NCBI RefSeq assembly: GCF_015751905.1
Contig: NZ_JADOUF010000001.1
Span: 3,472,001 to 3,536,000, forward strand
Reading direction: 5' to 3'
Source of the DNA: Longispora fulva
GTDB taxonomy: Bacteria > Actinomycetota > Actinomycetes > Mycobacteriales > Micromonosporaceae
DNA length: 64,000 nt
How positions within the stretch are numbered: the first letter of the stretch is position 1; each line of letters starts with the position of its first letter. A program made the position numbers and the translations under genes. Below are positions 1 to 8,305 of this stretch, one piece after another. The notes beneath the pieces were generated by a model that worked only from the letters and a program-made list of their open reading frames with translations, had not been told where the DNA came from and made no database searches.

Positions 1-40
1 CCGGGTAGTGTTCGACTCCGCCGACCACGCAGGAGTGACC

Positions 41-421
41 ATGAGTGACCCCACCGCCGAGCTGCGCGCCGCCGAGCGCCGGCTCCAGGCCGCCCAGCTC
101 GCCGGGGACGCCGACGCCCTCGACCAGCTCCTCGACGACCGGCTGATCTTCACCCTCGGGGTCCACGGGCGGACGTACACCAAGCGGGACGACCTGGAGC
201 TGCAGCGTTCCGGCGCCCAGTCGCTCACCCGGGTCGACGAGGAGGAGCTGCGGGTCCTCGTGGAGGGCGCCACCGGCGTGACCTGGTTCCTCGGCACCCT
301 CGCCGGCACCTTCGGCGACGACTCCTTCCACGCCCGGATGCGCTACACCCGCACCTGGATCAGGGACGACGCGCGGGGCTGGCGGGTCGTGGCCGCCCAC
401 GCCAGCACGGTGCCCGAGTAG
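41..421 (+). CDS. NTF2/SnoaL-like (DUF4440-type) protein
   Basis: A 126-residue cytoplasmic protein with the alpha-plus-beta cone pattern of the NTF2/SnoaL superfamily, closest in style to DUF4440. The N-terminal helix (AELRAAERRLQAAQ) is followed by LDQLLDDRLIFTL and a C-terminal strand ending RGWRVVAAHAS, as in that family. Members bind small hydrophobic ligands or act as isomerases or cyclases, but nothing here fixes a substrate. The ATG at 41 is preferred over an upstream in-frame start at 8, because AGGAG at 31-35 lies five bases before it. It converges on the next gene with only three bases between the stops. No operon partner is visible. Confidence 0.75.
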   Translation: MSDPTAELRAAERRLQAAQLAGDADALDQLLDDRLIFTLGVHGRTYTKRDDLELQRSGAQSLTRVDEEELRVLVEGATGVTWFLGTLAGTFGDDSFHARMRYTRTWIRDDARGWRVVAAHASTVPE

Positions 422-424
422 CCC

Positions 425-739
425 CTACACGCAGGCCCGGTCGAGGAGACCGGCCCAGGTCCTGGGACCGACGAGGCCGTCGACCTCGCGGCCCCGGTAC
501 CCGCACAGGTACTGGAAGTCCCTCACCGCCCTCGTGGTCCTGGGTCCGAAGACCCCGTCGGCGGTGACGCCCAGCTTCGCCTGCAGGAACGGCACGCAGC
601 CGCCCCGGTCCCCTTCGGACAGGAACGGCCGGGTCTGCGCGCAGGAGGCCGCCGCCCAGGCCGGGGCCGTCACGAACACCGTGCCGACGACCACCGCCCC
701 GACGGTGAGCATCGTCGTCATCATCCGCAGTCTGGTCAT
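425..739 (-). CDS. Secreted peptidoglycan-binding domain protein
   Basis: A 104-residue exported protein. Residues 1-30 are a Sec signal peptide (basic MTRLRMM, hydrophobic core, AWA-A cleavage). The rest is a single PG_binding_1 domain: the PFLSEGDRGGCVPFLQAKLG start, the DGVFGPRTTRAVRDFQ repeat-type motif and the VDGLVGPRTWAGLL end. Two or more Cys pairs probably stabilise it outside the cell. It has no catalytic domain, so it likely binds wall peptidoglycan only. GAGGA seven bases upstream supports the ATG at 739. It is a single gene, convergent with the NTF2-like gene. Confidence 0.85.
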   Translation of the reverse strand: MTRLRMMTTMLTVGAVVVGTVFVTAPAWAAASCAQTRPFLSEGDRGGCVPFLQAKLGVTADGVFGPRTTRAVRDFQYLCGYRGREVDGLVGPRTWAGLLDRACV

Positions 740-896
740 CGTCGGTCCTCGATTCTCGCAGCGACTGGTACGCCAGCAATCTACGGTCGTCGGACCCGCC
801 GGGCATCCGACGACCGATGTAGATCGGCCGCAACCCTGGCGGTAGCCGGCGGCGGCCGTCCACCCGGGGCGGTAGCCACGCGTCGGAGGTCCGGGG

Positions 897-1772
897 CTAT
901 TCGAGGAAGGCGAGTTCCTCGTCGGTGAGGCGGAGCGCCGCGGCGGCCACGTTCTCGGCGAGGTGGTCGGGGTCGCCGGTGCCGGGGATGGCCAGGACGT
1001 GCGGCCCGCGGCTGAGCGTCCAGGCCGTCCTGACCTGCGCCGCGGAGACGCCCCGGTCCCGGGCCACGGTGGCGATCCGGTCGTCGGCCAGCACCCCGCC
1101 CTCCTCGCGCCCGTTGCCGGTGATCGCGAAGAACGGCACGAACGCCACGCCCTGTTCCCCGCAGGCGCGCAGGACGACGTCGCCGTTGCGGGTGTCGTGG
1201 CCGTACCTGTTCTGCACGCACACCACCGGCGCGATCGCCCGGGCCTGCGCGAGGTGCTCCACCCGGACGTTGGACAGGCCCAGGTGCCGGATCAGGCCGG
1301 CGTCGCGGAGTTCGGCCAGCGCGCCGAAGTGCTCGCTGACGGAGTCGAGGCCGTGGGTGCGCAGGTTCACCACGTCCAGGTGGTCGCGGCCGAGCTGGCG
1401 CAGGTTCTCCTCGACCTGGCCGCGCAGCTGGTCGGGGCGGGCCAGCCCGAGCCACTCACCGGCGGCGTCGCGGATCGGCCCGACCTTGGTGGTGATGACC
1501 AGGTCGTCGGCGTAGGGGGCCAGTGCCCGGTTGATGAGCTCGTTGGCCGACCGCAGCGGGGAGAAGTAGAAGCCGGCGGTGTCGATGTGGTTCACGCCGA
1601 GTTCGACGGCGCGGCGCAGTACGCCGATCGACCGGTCGCGGTCGCTCGGGACGCCCAGGTCGAACGCCGCGCTGCCGGTCAGGCGCATCGCGCCGAAACC
1701 GAGCCGGTTGACGGTGAGGTCGCCGAGGGTCCAGGTGCCCGCGGCGGCCGCGGTGATCTCGTGTGTGGGCAT
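897..1772 (-). CDS. Aldo/keto reductase, YdbC-like
   Basis: A 291-residue NADPH-dependent aldo/keto reductase with a TIM-barrel fold. The N-terminal RLGFGAMRLT, the HIDTAGFYF segment carrying the catalytic Asp and Tyr, the TTKVG Lys and the cofactor-binding IPGTGDPDHL near the C-terminus are visible. Where classical members have the catalytic His (LYLIH-type), this one reads DVVNLR, as in Escherichia coli YdbC, so the Arg is a subfamily trait and not decay. YdbC-type enzymes act on pyridoxal-like and other small carbonyls; the substrate here is unknown. A very close paralogue lies at 61997. A TAGATT box six bases before the ATG suggests a leaderless transcript. Confidence 0.88.
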   Translation of the reverse strand: MPTHEITAAAAGTWTLGDLTVNRLGFGAMRLTGSAAFDLGVPSDRDRSIGVLRRAVELGVNHIDTAGFYFSPLRSANELINRALAPYADDLVITTKVGPIRDAAGEWLGLARPDQLRGQVEENLRQLGRDHLDVVNLRTHGLDSVSEHFGALAELRDAGLIRHLGLSNVRVEHLAQARAIAPVVCVQNRYGHDTRNGDVVLRACGEQGVAFVPFFAITGNGREEGGVLADDRIATVARDRGVSAAQVRTAWTLSRGPHVLAIPGTGDPDHLAENVAAAALRLTDEELAFLE

Positions 1773-1778
1773 CGGCAG

Positions 1779-1784
1779 AATCTA
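1779..1784 (-). promoter_or_regulatory. Probable -10 box of a leaderless promoter
   Basis: On the minus strand TAGATT is followed by exactly six bases and then the ATG of the reductase. No Shine-Dalgarno sequence is present, so transcription probably starts at the start codon. Confidence 0.45.
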
Positions 1785-1964
1785 ACCAACCGTCCCTATC
1801 GGGCGCAGTCGGACACCTGGCCGATAGTGCTCCGTCAAGATCCCTGTTACGTTGTTACCGTCGGAGGAGCCGCCCGCCCCGACTCCCCCCGGATCGCCCA
1901 CTTCGGGCAGGTCGCTGCGCTAGTCTCTCGATCAAACCATCACATTTCTGTACAGAGGTGGCGC

Positions 1965-2774
1965 GTGTCCGAGGCGAGCGTGGTGAGCGGACCCATCCCC
2001 CGGCCCCGGCGGCACCCGTGGGAGATCCCCATGGTGGTGCTCGGGGTGCTGTTCTCCGTCGGCGCCGTGGTCACGGTGTTCGTGCTCCTCGTCAGCGGGG
2101 CCTCCGTGGACGAGGAACTGGCGGCCACGGTGTTCGCCCTGCCCATCCTGATCTACCTCGCGCGTGGTCGGCTGTTCGCGACCCAGCGGGTCAACGGGGT
2201 GCGGATCACCCCGACCCAGTTCCCCCAGGCGCACGCCATCATCGTCGACGCCGCCCGCGCGATGGGACTGGCCACGACCCCGGACGCGTACGTGGTCCTC
2301 GGCAACGGCGTGATCAACGCGTTCGCCTCCGGGCACGGCTTCCGCCGGTACCTGGCGTTCCACAGTGACCTGTTCGAGGTCGGCGGACGCCTCGGCGACC
2401 CGGACACGTTCGCGTTCGTCGCCGGCCACGAACTCGGACACATCCGCGCCGGCCACGCCTCGTACTGGCGGCAGATCGGCACCGCCGTGATGAACACCGT
2501 CCCGGCGATCGGCGCGACGCTGTCGCGGGCGCAGGAGTACACGGCCGACAACCACGGCTACGCGGTCTGCCCGCAGGGGCACCGGGGCATGACAGTGCTG
2601 GCCGCGGGAAAGTACCTGTACCCGCAGGTCGACTTCGACGCCATGGCCGACCGGGGCGCCACCGACCGGGGCTTCTTCGTGTTCCTCGTCAACCTGCTGT
2701 CCAGCCACCCGGTCAACATCAAGCGGTTCGCGGCGCTGCGCGACCGTACCCGTCCGGGCCGGATGTTCTTCTGA
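1965..2774 (+). CDS. M48 family membrane zinc metallopeptidase
   Basis: A 269-residue M48 (HtpX/Ste24-like) protease. Two N-terminal hydrophobic segments (about residues 20-65) anchor it in the membrane. The zinc motif HELGH is at residues 155-159 and the third ligand is probably Glu191 in the QEYTAD motif, so the active site is intact. Such proteases degrade damaged membrane or secreted proteins. The GTG at 1965 is chosen because AGAGG at 1954-1958 sits six bases before it; longer readings upstream cross the opposite-strand reductase gene. It is followed 74 bases later by an OmpR-type regulator on the same strand; co-transcription is possible. Confidence 0.88.
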   Translation: MSEASVVSGPIPRPRRHPWEIPMVVLGVLFSVGAVVTVFVLLVSGASVDEELAATVFALPILIYLARGRLFATQRVNGVRITPTQFPQAHAIIVDAARAMGLATTPDAYVVLGNGVINAFASGHGFRRYLAFHSDLFEVGGRLGDPDTFAFVAGHELGHIRAGHASYWRQIGTAVMNTVPAIGATLSRAQEYTADNHGYAVCPQGHRGMTVLAAGKYLYPQVDFDAMADRGATDRGFFVFLVNLLSSHPVNIKRFAALRDRTRPGRMFF

Positions 2775-2848
2775 CGCACCCGCCGGGGGTCGGCGCACGG
2801 TAGCCTCGGGCCCCTGAGTGTCCGCCCCGCAGCGCAGGCAGGTGACCC

Positions 2849-3541
2849 GTGGCCAGGATCCTGATCGCCGAGGACGCCGCCGACGTGCGCGACGCCCTCG
2901 AACGCGCCCTCGTCGCCGCCGGGCACCAGGTCTGCGCCCGCGAGTCGGGCATGGCGATGCTGCGGGAGGTGACCCGCTGGAAGCCCGAACTCGTCGTCCT
3001 CGACCTCGGCCTGCCCGACCTGGACGGCGGCCTCGTCCTGGACATGGTGCGCAGCATGTCCGAGGTGCCGGTCGTCATCGCCAGCGGACGCGGCCACGAC
3101 AAGGACGTGACGCGACTGCTGCTGGCGGGCGCCGACGACTACCTGGTCAAGCCGTACTCCGCGGCCGAGCTCGACGCCCGGATCCGCGCCGTCCTGCGCC
3201 GCACCCAACCGGAACCACCGGCCCTGCTGGTCGTGGGCGGCCTGCGGATCGACCCGGTCGGCCGGCAGGCGACCATCGACGGCCGCGACCTGCGCCTCAC
3301 CCGGCTGGAGTTCGAGCTGCTCAGCCACCTCGCCGAACGCCGCGACCGCACCGTCCCGCGGGCCGAACTCACCCGACGGCTACGGCCGCACGTCCCGGCC
3401 GGCGGGCGCGACACGATCGACACCCACGTGTACGCGGTGCGCCGCAAGCTCGGCGAGTCCGCCGCGCGGCCCGCCTACCTGCACACGGTGCGCGGCGTCG
3501 GCTACCAGCTCGGCGCCCCGCCACAGGTCGACGGGGCCTGA
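2849..3541 (+). CDS. OmpR/PhoB-family response regulator (orphan)
   Basis: A 230-residue two-component regulator. The receiver domain (1-120) has the acidic pair at residues 8-9, phospho-acceptor Asp52 in VVLDLGLPD and Lys101 in YLVKPYS. The winged-helix output domain (about 130-225) ends with the usual DTHVYAVRRKLGE and TVRGVGYQL motifs. No histidine kinase is adjacent, so its partner must lie elsewhere. The regulator at 14116-14802 has the same layout, with Asp and Lys at the same positions, suggesting an older duplication. The start is GTG. A strong hairpin follows the stop. Confidence 0.9.
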   Translation: MARILIAEDAADVRDALERALVAAGHQVCARESGMAMLREVTRWKPELVVLDLGLPDLDGGLVLDMVRSMSEVPVVIASGRGHDKDVTRLLLAGADDYLVKPYSAAELDARIRAVLRRTQPEPPALLVVGGLRIDPVGRQATIDGRDLRLTRLEFELLSHLAERRDRTVPRAELTRRLRPHVPAGGRDTIDTHVYAVRRKLGESAARPAYLHTVRGVGYQLGAPPQVDGA

Positions 3542-3568
3542 CCGGGTTCCGGGTGCCCGGAACCCGGT
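3541..3568. terminator. Bidirectional hairpin terminator
   Basis: A perfect 13-bp inverted repeat (ACCGGGTTCCGGG and its complement) with a 2-base centre lies between the convergent response regulator and collagenase genes. No T-run follows, as is common in high-GC actinobacteria. Confidence 0.7.
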
Positions 3569-3577
3569 CAGCTGGAC

Positions 3578-5818
3578 CTAGTAGTGCACGGTCACGGTCA
3601 CGCCGGTGAAGGTCGAGACCGCGTACAGGCTGATGTAGCGGTAGCCGGCCGTCGTGTTCGACACGGTGAGCGTCTCCGTGGTGCCGGCGTTCGTCGACCG
3701 CGCGGTGTACGCCGACGGGGTCGCCCACCCGGCCGGGTTGTAGTACAGGTCGGGGTTCCCGGTGCCGCCGGAGGTGCTGACGGTCAGGGTCGTGCTGCCG
3801 GCCGGCAGGTAGAGGAACAGGTAGTCCAGGTTGCCGGTGGTGGCCGACCGGTCGGCGCGCGAGCAGTCCCGGCCGAGCGCGCGGATGTCCGGGTCGGTGC
3901 AGGCCGGGGGCGGGACGTCGGCCGAGGCGCACGCCCCGGCGTTGCACGCGGTCAGCCAGCCGTCGAAGTCGGCGTCGTAGCGGGTGCCGATGGTGCTGTT
4001 GTAGTACGCGTACCCGCCTGCGTAGTCGCCGACCCGGAACTTCGCGAGGCTGGCCAGCACGTCGGAGCGGTGTTTCTCCAGCATGTAGCGGACCGCGAGG
4101 TAGCCCCAGTTGTAGGTGCGGGTCTGGTTGGTGTTGGCGTAGGTGGTCTGCCACAGGGTGCTCAGCGCGTACGTGTGGTTGCCGGCCTGGGTGATCGCAG
4201 CGGTGTAGTCCACGTGACGGTAGCTGTAGGAGACGTACTCGGCGAAGCCCTCGACCCACCAGATGTCCGGGACGACCTGGCCGGCGGAGAAGTCCCCGGA
4301 CATGTCGAAGCGGCCGTCGAGGTAGTGGGTGTACTCGTGGTTGAGGTTCCAGATCCCCGGGATCACCGGCAGCGCGCGCGGGTCCTCGAACGCCAGGAAC
4401 CGGGGCTGGTTGCCGGCCGCCGACGGGGTGCCCTCCAGGTACATGCCGCCGTTGTTGATGTCGATGCCGAAGATGGGGTACGCGTACGCCTGGTAGTTCG
4501 CGGAGTTGTCGAAGATGACCAGTTCGATGTTCGTGTTCAGGTCGCCGGCGACCGGGCCGCTGTCGGCGACGACGGTGTGGAAGTACGCGTCCTGGTCCCG
4601 CACGCTGGTGCACGTGCCGGTCAGCTGCGCCGGGGTGAGGTCCTGGGCCCGGACCGTGTGCCCGGCGTCGCAGGCGTGCGTGGTCGGCAGCGCGGTGGCG
4701 GCCAGCCGGGTGGCGTAGTCGCACGTGCCGTAGTAGGCGCAGTTGCCGCCGTCGAACCAGTCGATCGACTTGGCGATCATCCCCCACACCCCGGCGCCGG
4801 CGGCGATGGAGTTCAGCGATGTGGCGTCGACCAGGCCCTTGGCCAGCGGCCGGGTCCTGGACCGCGAGGCGGTCTGGTCGAGGAGCCGGGACAGCTCCCG
4901 CGCGGCGTTGATGACCCGCAGCGCGGACGCGCCGCCCCCGGCGAGCACGGGCCGGTTGTTGTACGCCAGGTTGCGCAGCCCGTCGGCCACGCCCGGGTCC
5001 GCGTTGAACGCCGCGAGGAACGCCGGCTGGGAATGGGCGCGCCACAGGTTGCCGTACAGGTCATCGACGGTCTTCCTCAGCCACGCACCGGCGGCGGCTT
5101 CGGCGTACCCGTTGAGGATCCGCTGGTAGGCGCCCTGGTAGCGGCCCGACTCCTGGGCCCAGTCGACGATGATCAGCCACTCGTCGAGGACCTGCGCGTG
5201 GGCCTCGGCCGCGTCGGAGAAGTGCCCGTTGGCGACGAACGCGTCCAGGCCGGCGTCGAGGGCCGTCCGCAGGGCGGTGCCGTAGGAGCCGACGGAGGCG
5301 TTGCGGGACTGGACCCAGTACCCGCCGTGCAGGAAGTACTGGAGCTGCAGGACGTTGGTCGAGTTGTCGCCCGGGTAGGCCGTCGCGGCGTCCCGGTAGG
5401 CGGTGGCGACGGTGACCATCTGCGCCTCGCGGAAGATGTTGTACGCGTCGGCGCCGGTGACGTCGAACAGCTTGCCGAGGCAGGTGAGGTCGGCGGCCCT
5501 GACGAAGCTGACCAGCGCCGCGTCGGTCTTCGAACCGAAGTCGGCCGGCACGCAGGGAGCCGCGGCCATCCTGGACGCGCCGGCGACACCCCCGAAACCC
5601 GGTCGCGGGGGTACGTCCGCCGGCGTCAACGGCCGGCTCTGGTGCCCCGGCGCGTCGAGGTCCGCGACCGGCGGAGCGGACGGCGGGGCCGACGGGGCCG
5701 GCCGGGCCGGGGCGGGCCTGGCCGGTGCCGCGACGGCCGGGCCGGCGACCAGGCCGACCATGGCCACGGCCGCCACGGCGACGGAGACGAGTTTGGGCAC
5801 AGCGAGGGTTCTGTACAT
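3578..5818 (-). CDS. Secreted M9 collagenase with PPC domain
   Basis: A 746-residue secreted microbial collagenase (peptidase family M9), which cleaves triple-helical collagen or gelatin outside the cell. A Sec signal peptide (about 1-30) is followed by a Pro/Ala-rich propeptide, an M9 N-terminal activator region (about 90-330) and a catalytic domain with HEYTH at 494-498. A downstream EGFAE (523-527) supplies the third zinc ligand. The last 90 residues are a pre-peptidase C-terminal (PPC) beta-sandwich that usually binds substrate. The ATG at 5818 (MYRTLAVPK) is chosen because AGAGGA precedes it; longer readings add residues that are not signal-like. It is a single gene, divergent from a LysR regulator 165 bases away that might control it, though no operator is obvious. 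Confidence 0.92.
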   Translation of the reverse strand: MYRTLAVPKLVSVAVAAVAMVGLVAGPAVAAPARPAPARPAPSAPPSAPPVADLDAPGHQSRPLTPADVPPRPGFGGVAGASRMAAAPCVPADFGSKTDAALVSFVRAADLTCLGKLFDVTGADAYNIFREAQMVTVATAYRDAATAYPGDNSTNVLQLQYFLHGGYWVQSRNASVGSYGTALRTALDAGLDAFVANGHFSDAAEAHAQVLDEWLIIVDWAQESGRYQGAYQRILNGYAEAAAGAWLRKTVDDLYGNLWRAHSQPAFLAAFNADPGVADGLRNLAYNNRPVLAGGGASALRVINAARELSRLLDQTASRSRTRPLAKGLVDATSLNSIAAGAGVWGMIAKSIDWFDGGNCAYYGTCDYATRLAATALPTTHACDAGHTVRAQDLTPAQLTGTCTSVRDQDAYFHTVVADSGPVAGDLNTNIELVIFDNSANYQAYAYPIFGIDINNGGMYLEGTPSAAGNQPRFLAFEDPRALPVIPGIWNLNHEYTHYLDGRFDMSGDFSAGQVVPDIWWVEGFAEYVSYSYRHVDYTAAITQAGNHTYALSTLWQTTYANTNQTRTYNWGYLAVRYMLEKHRSDVLASLAKFRVGDYAGGYAYYNSTIGTRYDADFDGWLTACNAGACASADVPPPACTDPDIRALGRDCSRADRSATTGNLDYLFLYLPAGSTTLTVSTSGGTGNPDLYYNPAGWATPSAYTARSTNAGTTETLTVSNTTAGYRYISLYAVSTFTGVTVTVHY

Positions 5819-5983
5819 CGTGGATCCTCTGAGGGGAGGGGTGAGGTGTGATGCGAAGAATTTCATGCCGTACCGCCGGGAACAACGCGCCGAGGGGATG
5901 CGAAAACCGCAGGCGGGGCATAACATCGGCGTCCCGTGACCACCCGGCGGGTACCGTGGCCCGTCCCGAGAGAGGACCCGCCG

Positions 5984-6931
5984 ATGGAGCTGGAACTACG
6001 GCATCTGCGGATCCTGTGCGCCCTCGCCGACCTGGGCAGCGTCGGCCGGGCCGCCGTCGCGGTGGGAGCCACCCAGCCGGCGATGAGCACCCAGCTGCGG
6101 CGGATCGAGCGGATGTTCGGCGAGCCGCTGTTCCTGCGCAGCGGCACCGGAGTGGAACTGACCCCGCACGGCCTGGAGGTCGTCGCCCAGGCCCGCGAGG
6201 TGCTGGCCCGCGCGGACAACCTGGGCCGCCGGCCCGCCACCCCGCCCGTGCGCACCCTGCGCCTCGGCGCGATCAACACCCCGGCCCTGCCCGGCCTCCT
6301 CGCCCGGCTGCGGGGCGCGATGCCGGACCTGCGCGTGGTGGTGATCAACGAGTACGCCACCGGCGACCTCGTCACCCTGCTCGAGAACGACCAGCTCGAC
6401 GTGGCCCTCGGCGCGGACTACCCCGGCCGGGAACTCGCGCTCTCCCCCGGTCTGGCCCACCGCGCCATCGTCACCGAGCCGACGTTCGTGGCACTGCCCC
6501 CCGACCACCGGCTCGCGCACCACACCGAGGTACCGCTCAGCGAACTGTCCGGCGACGCCTGGTTCGTCACCCCGGACGACGGGGCCGGCTGGCCCGGCGT
6601 CTTCTACGCCGCGTGCCGGGCGGCGGGCTTCACGCCGGACACGGTGCACGAGGTCATGGCACTCGACCAGCTGGAGGCGATGATCTTCCAGGGGATGGGC
6701 GTGACGGCGGTGCAGCCGACCCACCGGGCAAGCGACCGGATGCTGATCAGACCACTGGCCGGCACGCCGATCTGGTTCCGGCACCTGCTGCTGTGGCGCA
6801 CGGACAGCCCGTGCGGGGACGTGGCCGACGCGCTGCACCACTACGTCACCGGCGCGTACCGGGACCTGATCGCGCACGCGCCGCACTACCAGGCATGGGC
6901 CACCCGCCACTACGCGGCACCACGCCCCTAG
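5984..6931 (+). CDS. LysR-family transcriptional regulator
   Basis: A 315-residue LysR-type regulator. The N-terminal winged helix (1-60) carries ELRHLRILCALADLGSVGRAA and the recognition helix around ATQPAMSTQLRRIE. The periplasmic-binding-protein-like effector domain runs from about 90 to 300. The ATG at 5984 is supported by AGAGGA seven bases upstream and by the standard LysR N-terminus. It is transcribed away from the collagenase gene, the usual geometry for a LysR target, but collagenase control is only inference. The next gene, thyA, has its own promoter-like element. Confidence 0.88.
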   Translation: MELELRHLRILCALADLGSVGRAAVAVGATQPAMSTQLRRIERMFGEPLFLRSGTGVELTPHGLEVVAQAREVLARADNLGRRPATPPVRTLRLGAINTPALPGLLARLRGAMPDLRVVVINEYATGDLVTLLENDQLDVALGADYPGRELALSPGLAHRAIVTEPTFVALPPDHRLAHHTEVPLSELSGDAWFVTPDDGAGWPGVFYAACRAAGFTPDTVHEVMALDQLEAMIFQGMGVTAVQPTHRASDRMLIRPLAGTPIWFRHLLLWRTDSPCGDVADALHHYVTGAYRDLIAHAPHYQAWATRHYAAPRP

Positions 6932-6979
6932 CCTCCACCACCGGCGCACCGTCCCCGTGGAGGGCGCCGCCAGCCGTTA

Positions 6980-6985
6980 TACGCT
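6980..6985 (+). promoter_or_regulatory. Probable -10 box of leaderless thyA promoter
   Basis: TACGCT lies six bases before the thyA ATG, and no ribosome-binding site is present. The same hexamer precedes the starts at 23111 and 63460. Confidence 0.5.
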
Positions 6986-6991
6986 GAGCGG

Positions 6992-7789
6992 ATGCCGGAC
7001 ACCCAGTACGAGGACCTCCTGCGGCACGTGTTGTCGACGGGGACCCGCAAGGAAGACCGCACGGGCACGGGGACGCGCTCGGTGTTCGGGTACCAGATGA
7101 GGTTCGCCCTGGATCGCGGATTCCCGCTGGTCACGACCAAGCGGGTGCACTTCCGGTCCGTCGCCTACGAGCTGCTGTGGTTCCTGCGCGGCGACCGCAA
7201 CGTCGGCTGGCTGCGCGAGAACCGGGTCACGATCTGGGACGAGTGGGCGGCCCCCGACGGCGACCTCGGCCCGGTCTACGGGGTCCAGTGGCGCTCCTGG
7301 CCGACCCCGGACGGCGGCCACATCGACCAGATCAGTGAGCTCCTGACGACTCTGCGTGAGAATCCGGACTCCCGGCGCATGATCGTGTCGGCCTGGAACG
7401 TCGGGGAGATCCCCCAGATGGCGCTGCCGCCGTGCCACGCGTTCTTCCAGTTCCACGTGGCCGACGGCAGGCTGTCCTGCCAGCTCTACCAGCGCAGCGC
7501 CGACCTGTTCCTGGGCGTGCCGTTCAACATCGCCAGCTACGCGCTGCTGACCCACATGATCGCCGCGCAGGTCGGCCTGGAGGTCGGCGACTTCATCTGG
7601 ACGGGCGGGGACTGCCACATCTACGACAACCACGTCGACCAGGTGACCGAACAGCTCAGCCGGGAGGCCTACGAGTTCCCCCGCCTGACCCTGCATAAGG
7701 CCGACTCGCTGTTCGACTACGCCTACGAGGACTTCGAGATCGTCGGCTACCGGCACCACCCGGCGATCAAGGCCCCGGTGGCGGTATGA
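6992..7789 (+). CDS. thyA: Thymidylate synthase
   Basis: A 265-residue classical thymidylate synthase that methylates dUMP to dTMP using methylene-tetrahydrofolate. The catalytic Cys148 lies in [12 protein letters not shown], and the [20 protein letters not shown] and GDCHIYDNH signatures are intact. The length is full for the bacterial enzyme. The last four bases overlap the dihydrofolate reductase start (ATGA), so the two are translationally coupled. This fits recycling of the dihydrofolate that thyA produces. A TACGCT box six bases before the ATG suggests a leaderless message. Confidence 0.97.
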   Translation: MPDTQYEDLLRHVLSTGTRKEDRTGTGTRSVFGYQMRFALDRGFPLVTTKRVHFRSVAYELLWFLRGDRNVGWLRENRVTIWDEWAAPDGDLGPVYGVQWRSWPTPDGGHIDQISELLTTLRENPDSRRMIVSAWNVGEIPQMALPPCHAFFQFHVADGRLSCQLYQRSADLFLGVPFNIASYALLTHMIAAQVGLEVGDFIWTGGDCHIYDNHVDQVTEQLSREAYEFPRLTLHKADSLFDYAYEDFEIVGYRHHPAIKAPVAV

Positions 7790-8262
7790 CCCTCGGGCTG
7801 ATCTGGGCACAGGCCGCCAACGGCGTGATCGGCCTGGACGGCGCCCTGCCGTGGCACCTGCCGGAGGACATGGCGCACTTCCGGACCCTGACCGCCGGCG
7901 CCACGATGATCATGGGTCGCAAGACGTGGGACTCGTTGCCGGCCCGGTTCCGGCCGCTGCCCGGCCGGCGCAACCTGGTGCTGACCCGGCAGACCGGCTG
8001 GCGGGCCGAGGGCGCCGAGGTGTTCGCCTCCCTCGCCGAGGCCCTGGCGGCGGCGGCCGGCGCGGACGTCTGGGTGATGGGCGGTGCCGCGGTCTACGCA
8101 GAGGCGCTGCCGCTCGCCGACCGGGTGGTGGTGACAGAGCTGGCCGAGGCGTTCGACGGCGACGTGTCCGCGCCGGAGGTGCACCGGCCGGTGCTCGCCG
8201 CGACCGACTGGGCCGAGTCGAGCACCGGGCTGCACTATCGGTGGGTCACCTACGGCGGATAG
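7786..8262 (+). CDS. folA: Dihydrofolate reductase
   Basis: A 158-residue NADPH-dependent dihydrofolate reductase. [29 protein letters not shown] at the N-terminus has the substrate-binding Asp/Glu region, [12 protein letters not shown] is the NADPH loop, and [15 protein letters not shown] is the second cofactor motif. It regenerates tetrahydrofolate from the dihydrofolate made by the upstream thyA, with which it overlaps by four bases. The operon ends here; the next gene is on the other strand. Confidence 0.96.
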   Translation: MTLGLIWAQAANGVIGLDGALPWHLPEDMAHFRTLTAGATMIMGRKTWDSLPARFRPLPGRRNLVLTRQTGWRAEGAEVFASLAEALAAAAGADVWVMGGAAVYAEALPLADRVVVTELAEAFDGDVSAPEVHRPVLAATDWAESSTGLHYRWVTYGG

Positions 8263-8305
8263 CCGCCGTCAGGCATCGCCATCGCGCGACATGTCGGCGC
8301 CGCCG

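Noticed and set aside
897-1772. Loss of the catalytic His in the reductase as a pseudogene sign
   Set aside because: The paralogue and E. coli YdbC share the substitution, so it is a subfamily trait.
963-1964. Long open frame upstream of the M48 protease that would extend it to 603 residues
   Set aside because: It runs antisense through the aldo/keto reductase, has biased shadow composition, and a good ribosome-binding site marks GTG 1965.
3584-5851. 755-residue plus-strand open frame opposite the collagenase
   Set aside because: Val/Gly/Asp-rich antisense shadow typical of GC-rich codon bias; no family motif and no ribosome-binding site.
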